A stretch of DNA of 64,000 nt from Peribacillus faecalis. Lineage in GTDB: Bacteria; Bacillota; Bacilli; Bacillales; DSM-1321. The position numbers and the translations under genes are program-made. Below, one piece after another: positions 1 through 7,308 of this stretch (within the stretch, counting starts at the first letter, position 1; each line of letters opens with the position of its first letter). The notes beneath the pieces were generated by a model. That model worked only from the letters and a program-made list of their open reading frames with translations, was not told the origin of the DNA and ran no database searches. The stretch lies in NCBI RefSeq assembly GCF_014712675.1, contig NZ_JACXSI010000010.1, positions 17,262 through 81,261 of the forward strand. Direction: 5' to 3'.

Positions 1-561
1 ATCGTCGAAATCAAAATGCTCTGCTGTCTGCAAACGTTCAAGCATTTTATCTTCGAATTCCTCAATGGACACTAAAAAGAAAAGTGTATTGAGTCGATGC
101 GCTTGATGATTTTCATTCTGCTCCCATTCCCATGTGTCATATTGTCTGACAAGTTCTACAAATTCTGTGACAGCGTCCATTTTCTCCAAAAAGCCTTTTG
201 AAATTAAGTAATCGTAAAACAAAGATGTTGCCGATGCCAGACGCCCCTCCTCATCTTCTACAACGACAGAACCCCACTCATATTCATTAAGATGCAGTGC
301 AGTTTTATGGTGATCAATCAGTTGTACACGACCATTTACTTGATAAAACTCGTTTAATTTCTCTTCATTCTCTTCGTTGGGAGATAAATCTGTAATTAAC
401 AAACATATTCCTTTTCTGTCCTCATCCAAAAATTGCTCTATTTCTTTATTCAGCGACGCAATGGAATTGTAGCGCACATTCACTTTCTCACGAAAAGCAA
501 GTCTCGCTAAAATGCCGCATCCTACTCCATCTAAGTCATTATGGCTCAATAATTGATACAT
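1..561 (-). CDS. nrnB: NrnB-like DHH-family oligoribonuclease, 5' part only
   Basis: The gene runs off the left edge; 187 codons are visible from an ATG at 559-561 preceded by a GAGGTGG ribosome binding site. The protein opens MYQLLSHNDLDGVG, the metal-binding first motif of DHH phosphoesterases, followed by an ITDLS segment and the diagnostic LIDHHKTALHLNEYEWG stretch. These match, from memory, the N-terminal domain of Bacillus NrnB, a nanoRNase/DHH protein that degrades short RNAs in the cytoplasm. The DHHA1 substrate-binding domain would lie outside the window, so family membership is sure but the distinction from other DHH proteins rests on the N-terminal half only. Confidence 0.85.
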   Translation of the reverse strand, partial: MYQLLSHNDLDGVGCGILARLAFREKVNVRYNSIASLNKEIEQFLDEDRKGICLLITDLSPNEENEEKLNEFYQVNGRVQLIDHHKTALHLNEYEWGSVVVEDEEGRLASATSLFYDYLISKGFLEKMDAVTEFVELVRQYDTWEWEQNENHQAHRLNTLFFLVSIEEFEDKMLERLQTAEHFDFDD

Positions 562-636
562 ATATTCCACCTCATGACCGTAGTATGGTTCTGAATCGTG
601 AAAATTATTGCCGGCAGCCTCCTCTGACTTTAAATG

Positions 637-667
637 CAAAAAAGCTATCCCTTAGAAAAGGGATAGC
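637..667 (-). terminator. Intrinsic terminator of the flavin reductase gene
   Basis: Eight-base stem GCTATCCC/GGGATAGC (644-651 with 660-667) with an 8-base loop. On the minus strand it is followed by a run of six T, just after the reductase stop codon at 688. Confidence 0.85.
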
Positions 668-687
668 CATTTGTAGATCTATTGAAA

Positions 688-2685
688 TTACATTACACCA
701 ATTTTTTTCAATGTATCTGTAATGTTTCTTCCTTCACGAACACCGTCCATGATTTTACGAGCGCGTTGGCTGTCACCGATGTTTACGAATTCAATGCCTT
801 GTTTAGCGAAATGTTTCTGAAGCAATTGAACATTTTCGTTTACCGGTTTCATACCAAGACATACGAATCCATAATCGAATTCAAGGTTCATGTCTTCGCC
901 TTCATATTGTAATTTAAAGTGATCAGAAGCTACTTCCATTAATGAAGTGTTTGTGTGAACTGTTACGTTTTTTTCTTTGATCATGCTCATCATTGAGATG
1001 CGAGTGATGTGGTCTAAGTCACGTCCAAGCATTGGAAGTCTTTCTACGATTGTTACATTTGCTCCTCTTTCAGAGAAATATTCAACAACGTCAAGACCTA
1101 CTGCTCCACCACCGATTACAGCAATGTTTTTGCCTTCAACATCTGTGTTGTTAAACTCATCAAGGTTACCTAATAAGCCCATGATTGAGAAAATATTTTC
1201 GTTTTCTTTATCGATACGCTCTAATAAACCTTTGATTGGCGGTAATAATGGTTGAGAACCTGTCGCATTGACAACAACATCTGGCTTAAATTTCTCGATA
1301 GTTTCGATATCTGCTCTTGTGTTAGTGAATGTAATCAGGTTTTTCAAGCTTTCCGCACGACGGACTAAATAGTTAGGGAAATCGGCAATACGGTTTTTCG
1401 CCGGTAATGTTGCGATTTCACGAGCAAGACCGCCTAAGTATGGCTTTTGCTCAAATAAGTATGTTGTGCATCCTACTTCAGCTGCAGTACATGCTGCCTC
1501 AAGACCTGCCGTACCACCACCGATTACAACAACGTTTGTTGTTTCTGCAACACGGCTTTCTTTATGCGCATCTTCCACATAAAGGTTCGGGTTGATTGTG
1601 CATCGGATCGGACGGTTTAAACCGATTCGGTGTCCGGCACAACCGATGTTACATGAAATACATTTACGGATCATTTCTTCGTTTGCAGATTGAACTTTAT
1701 TTACCCAGTTTGGATCAGCAATCAGACCGCGACCCATACCAATTAGATCTGCATGTCCATCAGCAATGATTTGATCTGCTACTTGCGGATTACGGATATT
1801 ACCTGTTGTCATTGTCACTTTGCCGAATTTCTCTTTAACAGCTTTCGCCATGTATGAACGCCAGCCATCTGGAAGGTTCATTTGGTCGATTTGGTAATGA
1901 ACTGAGTCATTTACAGCTGCAGATACGTTGAAAATATCTACTTCATCGTTCAAGTATTCAAGTATTTGTAGAGTATCTTCTAAAGTGTTACCTCCAGCTA
2001 ATAAGTCATCAGCGCTGAAACGAAGCATAATCGGGAAGAATGGTCCTACTTCAGCACGAACACGATCGATGACCATACGAGCAAAACGAGCACGGTTTTC
2101 ATAGCTTCCGCCAAACTCGTCTGTACGATCGTTGTATAATGGGGATAAGAATTGGCAAATTAAATACGAGTGACCCGCATGAATTTCAACAGCGTCAAAA
2201 CCAGCAGCTTGTGCGCGTTTAGCAGCTTTACCGTACTTCTCAACGATTTCTAAAATTTCTTCCTTAGACAATGGTCTTGGAGTTGCTCCGCCAGTTTTAG
2301 AAGGAATGTTAGAAGCTGAAACCGGTTGAAGGCCTTCGATGCGGTCAGGTACTGCTGATGCACCGGCATGGTTAATTTGGATTGATACGCAAGTACCATA
2401 TTTGTGTAATGTTTCTGTTAAGTTATATAGACCTGGGATATATTTATCATGGTCGATACGGATTTGTGTTGTACCGTTAGATCCTAATGGAAAGTCAACG
2501 TTGGCATTCTCAACGATAATTAGACCAGTGCCGCCTTTTGCTCTTTGTTCATAGTAGCTGATGTGATCTTCATTGAATTCACCGTGCTGTCCTCCAAAGT
2601 TAGTACCCATAGGAGGCATAACAATACGGTTTTTAAGTGTCATCATTTTTACTTGTAAAGGTTCAAAAATATGTTGATAAGTCAT
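688..2685 (-). CDS. Old-yellow-enzyme type NAD(P)H:flavin oxidoreductase with Fe-S cluster (2,4-dienoyl-CoA / 2-enoate reductase family)
   Basis: 665 residues. The N-terminal ~370 residues form the FMN TIM barrel of the old yellow enzyme family (opening PLQVKMMTLKNRIVMPPMG). A cysteine cluster CISCNIGC plus a later Cys near residues 345-365 should hold a 4Fe-4S centre. The C-terminal part has two Rossmann motifs, GGGTAGLEAA and GGGAVGLDVV, for FAD and NAD(P)H. This order is that of FadH-type dienoyl-CoA reductase, 2-enoate reductase and BaiCD/BaiH-like enzymes, which pass electrons from NAD(P)H through FAD and Fe-S to FMN to reduce an activated C=C bond. The substrate cannot be told from sequence. 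It stands alone, divergent from a LysR gene, with a CRP/FNR-like site between them, suggesting redox or oxygen control. Confidence 0.85.
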   Translation of the reverse strand: MTYQHIFEPLQVKMMTLKNRIVMPPMGTNFGGQHGEFNEDHISYYEQRAKGGTGLIIVENANVDFPLGSNGTTQIRIDHDKYIPGLYNLTETLHKYGTCVSIQINHAGASAVPDRIEGLQPVSASNIPSKTGGATPRPLSKEEILEIVEKYGKAAKRAQAAGFDAVEIHAGHSYLICQFLSPLYNDRTDEFGGSYENRARFARMVIDRVRAEVGPFFPIMLRFSADDLLAGGNTLEDTLQILEYLNDEVDIFNVSAAVNDSVHYQIDQMNLPDGWRSYMAKAVKEKFGKVTMTTGNIRNPQVADQIIADGHADLIGMGRGLIADPNWVNKVQSANEEMIRKCISCNIGCAGHRIGLNRPIRCTINPNLYVEDAHKESRVAETTNVVVIGGGTAGLEAACTAAEVGCTTYLFEQKPYLGGLAREIATLPAKNRIADFPNYLVRRAESLKNLITFTNTRADIETIEKFKPDVVVNATGSQPLLPPIKGLLERIDKENENIFSIMGLLGNLDEFNNTDVEGKNIAVIGGGAVGLDVVEYFSERGANVTIVERLPMLGRDLDHITRISMMSMIKEKNVTVHTNTSLMEVASDHFKLQYEGEDMNLEFDYGFVCLGMKPVNENVQLLQKHFAKQGIEFVNIGDSQRARKIMDGVREGRNITDTLKKIGVM

Positions 2686-2750
2686 TTATATTTTTCCTTT
2701 CTATTAATTCTAAAAGTAGAATTCTATTCACTATTTCCTTGCAACCATCT

Positions 2751-2817
2751 ATAACGTAAAAATACCTATTGTGATTGTTTTCACATTTCGTTACAATATT
2801 AATCTCATTTACGTTAT
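2751..2817. promoter_or_regulatory. 10-base inverted repeat flanking the reductase/LysR promoter region
   Basis: ATAACGTAAA at 2751-2760 is exactly complementary to TTTACGTTAT at 2808-2817, 47 bases apart, in the 244-base divergent intergenic region. The arms could be two operator half-sites for the neighbouring LysR protein, or sites on two faces of a loop. Assignment to that regulator is inference. Confidence 0.5.
2770..2785. promoter_or_regulatory. CRP/FNR-family binding site
   Basis: TGTGATTGTTTTCACA is a perfect TGTGA-N6-TCACA dyad, the consensus known for CRP and for Bacillus Fnr. It lies between the arms of the ATAACGTAAA inverted repeat, 85-100 bases upstream of the reductase start. 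The Bacillus-type reader would be an oxygen-sensing Fnr; no such regulator is in the window. Confidence 0.6.
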
Positions 2818-2929
2818 GTATATGTTTGTTGTATCACTACATAAAATTATACGGCGATGATATATAAATAATCTAATTGGTTTTTGCCGTATTATTGATA
2901 GGTTTTTTCTATAGAAAGGATAGAAATTG

Positions 2930-3841
2930 ATGAATTTAAGACAACTTTACTATTTCCGCTCTCTGGCTAAAGTAGAACATTATACTCAAGCAGCTGCTGA
3001 TCTTTCAATTACGCAGCCTAGCTTAAGTCATGCGATTTCAGAGCTTGAAAAAGAACTGGGCGTTTATTTATTTGAGAAACAAGGGAGAAATGTCAGACTG
3101 ACAAAATACGGACGTTCTTTTCTTGAATATGTAGAAACTGCCTTGGATGTGCTGGAAAAAGGCGAAAAAAAGATGCAGAAGTTATCAAGCCCGACTCATG
3201 GCGTGATAGACTTAGCATTTATATATACGCTTGGTGCTCGCTTCATTCCGAAAGTCATTCAGGACTTTTCTAAAATTGAGGCCAATAAAAACATCAGCTT
3301 CTCTTTCAGCCAAGGTGTAACAAAAAATATTATTCAAGGACTAAAAGATGAAAAGTACGACTTGGCTTTCTGCTCCTATGTGGAAAATGAGCCAGATATC
3401 GATTTTATTCCGATCGCTGAACAAGAGCTTGTTGTTATTGTACCGAAAGACCATCCGTTAGCGGATAAAGACAGTATTCATTTAAAGGAGACTGCCCCAT
3501 ACCCGATAGTTTTCTTTAATCGCGAAAGCGGTATTCGACCGACCATAAACAGTTTATTTGCCGAAGCGAATATCAAACCGAAAATTGTATGCGAAGTCGA
3601 GGAAGACAGTGCTATCGCCGGACTTGTATCGGTCAATTATGGAATAGCGGTTATGCCGCGAATAGCTGCTCTCGATCAATATGATGTGAAAATATTATCT
3701 ATTGAAGAGCCTGCTTACAAGCGAAGCATTTATCTTGCCAGTCTTAAAAATCACTATTTAGCACCTGCTGTCTGTAATTTTCGCGATTTTGTCATTACAT
3801 TTGCCGCTGAGAACCAAGCACATTCTAAGTATTTGCTTTAA
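2930..3841 (+). CDS. LysR-family transcriptional regulator
   Basis: 303 residues from the ATG at 2930, chosen because AGAAAGGA ends 9 bases upstream; a TTG three bases earlier sits too close. The protein opens MNLRQLYYFRSLAKVEHYTQ and continues with the classic LysR helix-turn-helix (AAADLSITQPSLSHAISELE), then a periplasmic-binding-like effector domain from about residue 90. It is divergent from the flavin reductase, so the natural inference is that it controls that gene and itself in response to a small effector. The effector is unknown. It resembles GltC/CynR-type regulators in length and layout, but I cannot name an orthologue. Confidence 0.9.
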   Translation: MNLRQLYYFRSLAKVEHYTQAAADLSITQPSLSHAISELEKELGVYLFEKQGRNVRLTKYGRSFLEYVETALDVLEKGEKKMQKLSSPTHGVIDLAFIYTLGARFIPKVIQDFSKIEANKNISFSFSQGVTKNIIQGLKDEKYDLAFCSYVENEPDIDFIPIAEQELVVIVPKDHPLADKDSIHLKETAPYPIVFFNRESGIRPTINSLFAEANIKPKIVCEVEEDSAIAGLVSVNYGIAVMPRIAALDQYDVKILSIEEPAYKRSIYLASLKNHYLAPAVCNFRDFVITFAAENQAHSKYLL

Positions 3842-3867
3842 ATCAGTCCGGGCATATTGGTTTTAAC

Positions 3868-3905
3868 TGTTCGCTCTGCTGCGACCGAAAGATCCTTCAG
3901 AGCGA
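3868..3905. terminator. Hairpin between convergent LysR and MFS genes
   Basis: TCGCTCTG (3871-3878) pairs with CAGAGCGA (3898-3905); the stem extends by CTG/CAG past one bulged T. It sits between two converging genes. There is no strong U-tract on either strand, so terminator function is only probable. Confidence 0.45.
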
Positions 3906-3921
3906 CAGCATTAAAATAAAC

Positions 3922-5121
3922 CTACGCTTCCTTATACACCTTTTCCTTATTTGAAGCATTCCACATTCCTTGATTATTTCCACGTATAATGAAGAGTCCA
4001 ATTAGCATAACAATGCAAATTAACGCCGAGCCAATAAACGGCAAAATAATATGTATCGAAAAGATAAATCCGCCAAATAACGGGCCAAGTACCCTTCCTA
4101 AACTGTCCATCGTTTGATCAAGCCCCATCGTGATTCCTCTTCCTATTTGCTCTTGTTTCGACAATAATGCCATCACAGTCGGCCGGACAAACGCCATGCC
4201 GACACCTACAGCAACGGAACCTGCGGCAATAAGCCATATATAACCTGAAAATGCGATACATAAGTAGCCGGCTGTACATAATATAAAGCCCCATTTTATA
4301 ATCCAATAATCTGAATTCCATTCGTACAAGTAATTTAATAAGAAGAATTGCACAAATGCGGAACCGCCGGCAAACAAACTGAAGCATAAACTGACTTGCC
4401 AAGGATCAGCGGCAAACTTCTCGATCATAAAATAGCCAAGAATCGCAAATAAACTGGATGCCGCCAATGCTTTCCCGAGCGTCAGCATATAAAGTTCGCG
4501 ATAACCGGTCTTTGTTACATATGATAATGAACCAAGGAAGCTGACATTTTCTTCAGATTTCTTCACTTGCTGTTTCTCCGGCTCTTTAATGAAAATAAAA
4601 ACGAACGGCAAAGAAATTAACGATAAGCAGCCTGCAACGATAAACGGCGCGTTCATACCAAACGGTGAAAAAATACCGCCAATCGCAGGACCGCATAAAA
4701 ATCCAAGGCTATTAACTGCTCCCATCTTTGCCATAGAAATACCCCTTTGTTCATCATTGGTTGAATCCGCGACAATCGTTAAAGCAGCCGGAATTGAACC
4801 GGAAGAAAGAACGGCCCCAATAACACGTGCAAGCAGCAACTGTATGTATGATTTAACAAATATAACGGCCAGGAAGGCAACAGCAAATCCTGCCAAACCG
4901 ATAAACAATACTTTTTTTCGGCCAAAACGATCAATGAAGCGACCCCAAATCGGGGTTGCAACAAGCTGTGCAACAGCCCATCCTGTTACCAGGCTTCCCA
5001 TTTCAAAGGCCGATAAACCAAGTCGTTCTGCAACGTACGGCAAACTCGGAAACACTATGCCGTAGCCGGTCATAGTCAAAAACATAACAAAAGCCAATAT
5101 GATAAATGCCTTCCGGTTCAT
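3922..5121 (-). CDS. MFS drug-efflux-type transporter (DHA1 family)
   Basis: 399 residues with about 12 hydrophobic segments. The loop between segments 2 and 3 carries the MFS signature (GRFIDRFGRKK), and segment 5 has a GPAIGG sequence like the antiporter motif of DHA1 drug:H+ antiporters such as NorA/Bmr/Blt and the Bacillus YfmO/YitG group. Start at 5121 has a GGGGAG ribosome binding site. It would work in the cytoplasmic membrane, exporting small hydrophobic compounds by proton exchange; the substrate is unknown. It is monocistronic and convergent with the LysR gene. Confidence 0.85.
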   Translation of the reverse strand: MNRKAFIILAFVMFLTMTGYGIVFPSLPYVAERLGLSAFEMGSLVTGWAVAQLVATPIWGRFIDRFGRKKVLFIGLAGFAVAFLAVIFVKSYIQLLLARVIGAVLSSGSIPAALTIVADSTNDEQRGISMAKMGAVNSLGFLCGPAIGGIFSPFGMNAPFIVAGCLSLISLPFVFIFIKEPEKQQVKKSEENVSFLGSLSYVTKTGYRELYMLTLGKALAASSLFAILGYFMIEKFAADPWQVSLCFSLFAGGSAFVQFFLLNYLYEWNSDYWIIKWGFILCTAGYLCIAFSGYIWLIAAGSVAVGVGMAFVRPTVMALLSKQEQIGRGITMGLDQTMDSLGRVLGPLFGGFIFSIHIILPFIGSALICIVMLIGLFIIRGNNQGMWNASNKEKVYKEA

Positions 5122-5219
5122 TTCAGTTTCTCCCCGTTTCGTAAATCAAGATTATTTCGTATTAAGAAATATATTCTCTAAGCAAATTTTTATCCCTTCA
5201 TCAATCATTCGACAAATGT

Positions 5220-5233
5220 TGAAAACGCTTCCA
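5220..5233. promoter_or_regulatory. CcpA cre-like site upstream of the acyl-CoA ligase
   Basis: TGAAAACGCTTCCA agrees with the catabolite response consensus TGWAANCGNTNWCA at 13 of 14 positions (one deviation at the second W). It lies about 60-75 bases before the ligase start, where a repressor would block the promoter. Catabolite repression of fatty-acid use genes by CcpA is known in Bacillus. Confidence 0.55.
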
Positions 5234-5294
5234 AAAATAAAAATAATCTGCTACACTTTCTAGCTAGGTACACTATTATTAAGGGAGGTAAATT

Positions 5295-6851
5295 ATGCTT
5301 TTAACGAATCTATTAGATTTTTCGCTGGAGCAATATGGAGAATACCCTTTTCTCTACTTCAATGACATTGCCTACACAAATGAAGACACCATCGTTTATT
5401 CAAAAAAGATATCTGTTTTGCTGAGAAGTCTCGGAATTTGTGACGGAGAGCGCGTCGTTGTCAGTCTTCCGAACTGTCCTGAGGTGATTTTCTCCTACCA
5501 AGGTATTTTAAGAGCCAAAAATATTGTTGTACCTGTCATGTTCCTATTGCACCCCTCTGAGATCCACTTCATTCTTAATGATTGCAAAGCTAAAGCAATT
5601 ATTACTTCATCCCTCGTGCTGCCTAAATTAGTAGAAGCTGCTAAAAACCTTCCATATAAACCGACCTTTATCGTTGCAGATGAAATCCAAAACAAAAATG
5701 ACTCTGAAAATATTGATATTATTGAACTGCATAAAGCAATAGAAGAATGTGACGAAAACAAAGAAGAGCTTATAGATGCTTCGGAATCAGATGTTGCGGT
5801 TATCCTTTATACATCAGGTACGACAGGCAGACCAAAAGGTGTGATGCTTACCCATAAAAATCTATATTCCAGTGCGCGAACTGCCTATGAAATGACAATT
5901 GAAAACGGTGATCATGAGCCAAATACAACAATCGGTGTTTTGCCGCTTGCCCACATATACGGATTCACAACGATGAATACAAACTTTCTGTTAGGGAATT
6001 CCGTTGTTGTTTTCCCTACTTTTGATCTCGATCAATTATTCCGATGCATTGAAAAATATAAGGTTAAAAGCATCGGCTTAGTTCCGGCTATGATTCATGC
6101 GATGGTACACGCGCCACAAAGCGACCAATACGATTTATCCAGTCTTGAATCTGTCATCAGCGGTTCAGCCTCTCTTCAAGTCGCCTTAATACAGGCATTC
6201 AAAAAGAAATTCAACGCTGAGATCCGTGAAGGTTACGGTCTTTCCGAAGCTGCCCCTGTAGTATCTTCACATCGTGACGGCATCTCGATTAAATATGGCT
6301 CTGTCGGCATTCCGATTCCTGGAATAGAAGTACGGGTCATAGATAACAACGGCAATGATGTTGATCGTGGAGAAGTAGGTGAATTAATTGTAAAAGGTGA
6401 CAATATTACGCCGGGATACTACGGCTTAGAAGAAGAAACGAAAAAAGCTATCAAAGACGGCTGGCTATATACCGGCGATCTTGTGAAAATGGACGAAGAC
6501 GGCTATCTTTACATCGTAGACCGGAAGAAAGATCTCATTATCCGTGGCGGCTTTAATGTGTATCCTCGTGATTTGGAAGAAGTAATTGCCGCGCACGAAG
6601 ATGTTTCTGAAGCAGCTGTCATCGGTGTGCCTGATGAGAAAATGGGCGAAGAAATTATCGCCTGCGTTATAAAAAAGCCGGGAGCTGCTGTCACAGAAGC
6701 TGAGCTTATTGCCTATACCCAGCAAAGATTCGCAAAATACAAAACACCGAAACATGTGTTTTTCTTAGATGAATTGCCGCGCACAAGTGTCGGAAAAATA
6801 TTGAAACGCAAACTGCGCGATTTATATGAGAATGCTAATCTGACAAAATAA
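5295..6851 (+). CDS. AMP-forming long-chain fatty acyl-CoA ligase
   Basis: 518 residues; ATG at 5295 with the ribosome binding site GGGAGG. ANL-superfamily motifs appear in order: YTSGTTGRPKG (P-loop, near residue 175), GYGLSEAAP (about 315), YTGD (about 395), the hinge DRKKDLIIRGGFNVYP (about 415-430) and the C-terminal catalytic lysine in PRTSVGKILKRKL. The enzyme activates a carboxylic acid to acyl-AMP and transfers it to CoA. Length and the RGGFNVYP hinge fit LcfA/FadD-type fatty acyl-CoA ligases, but chain length or an aromatic substrate cannot be settled. It stands alone, with a cre-like site upstream; structured repeat R1 begins right at its 3' end. Confidence 0.88.
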   Translation: MLLTNLLDFSLEQYGEYPFLYFNDIAYTNEDTIVYSKKISVLLRSLGICDGERVVVSLPNCPEVIFSYQGILRAKNIVVPVMFLLHPSEIHFILNDCKAKAIITSSLVLPKLVEAAKNLPYKPTFIVADEIQNKNDSENIDIIELHKAIEECDENKEELIDASESDVAVILYTSGTTGRPKGVMLTHKNLYSSARTAYEMTIENGDHEPNTTIGVLPLAHIYGFTTMNTNFLLGNSVVVFPTFDLDQLFRCIEKYKVKSIGLVPAMIHAMVHAPQSDQYDLSSLESVISGSASLQVALIQAFKKKFNAEIREGYGLSEAAPVVSSHRDGISIKYGSVGIPIPGIEVRVIDNNGNDVDRGEVGELIVKGDNITPGYYGLEEETKKAIKDGWLYTGDLVKMDEDGYLYIVDRKKDLIIRGGFNVYPRDLEEVIAAHEDVSEAAVIGVPDEKMGEEIIACVIKKPGAAVTEAELIAYTQQRFAKYKTPKHVFFLDELPRTSVGKILKRKLRDLYENANLTK

Positions 6852-7255
6852 AGAAAAACCGGTACCGGTCCTTCATTAATGAGTTCACTACTTGCTACTA
6901 CTTCAATGAAAAAGAAGACAAGCGAGAACCGAGATGCGGAAGCGGCCCAATCAGCCCCGACCTGCATAAGACGAATCACGTAGGAAATTGTAAAATTTCC
7001 GGAGTGATTTGGCTTATGACCTCGATGGGCTGGCCGCTGCAGCTAGACAAGGACTAAGAAGGAACAGCGACTAAGAACACTACGTCCGCATATCTTCGTC
7101 GCAGTGACTCTCATCGTGAGAGCTCCACACAAGAAACCCGCCTTTGGTTTCTTGAGGGAGGCAGCTTAGGCCCGAGCATGTCAGGTATAAGGTTAGACAG
7201 CTATCCATGTCCAGAAATATATGCTTCTTATCTCTTAGAAAAACCGGCACCAGTA
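6850..7255 (+). repeat. Interspersed structured repeat R1 (full-length copy)
   Basis: A ~400-base mosaic shared with 11267-11330, 61466-61690 and 63313-63897. It is bracketed by AGAAAAACCGGTACCGGT at the left and AGAAAAACCGGCACCAGT at the right. Inside, in order: a CATAAG...CTTATG hairpin (6965-7018), a GCGAC/GTCGC hairpin with ACGTCC in the loop (7067-7102), a CTCTC/GAGAG hairpin (7108-7122), an AAGAAACC/GGTTTCTT hairpin (7131-7153), then GTATAAGGTTAGACAGCTAT. No credible protein is encoded. All copies lie in the same orientation, between genes. Confidence 0.8.
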
Positions 7256-7269
7256 AAAAGAAACAAAGA

Positions 7270-7299
7270 CGGCCGCGCAACTATATATTGCGCGGCCGC
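7270..7299 (-). terminator. Intrinsic terminator of the MMPL exporter gene
   Basis: GC-rich stem GGCCGCGCAA/TTGCGCGGCC (7271-7280 with 7289-7298), followed on the minus strand by a T-rich tail (TCTTTGTTTCTTTTT), just after the exporter stop at 7309. Confidence 0.9.
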
Positions 7300-7308
7300 T
7301 TACTCTCT

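Noticed and set aside
4589-5065. 158-codon plus-strand frame opposite the MFS gene
   Set aside because: Antisense shadow of a well-supported transporter; no family resemblance or ribosome binding site.
7080-7280. 66-codon minus-strand frame inside repeat R1
   Set aside because: It lies wholly in the hairpin-rich repeat, lacks a ribosome binding site, and its counterparts in R3 and R4 (61426-61647, 61496-61714, 63419-63616) do not keep the same frame.
7292-7299. GC-rich patch with NotI-like GCGGCCGC, considered as foreign DNA
   Set aside because: It is simply part of the terminator stem of the MMPL gene.
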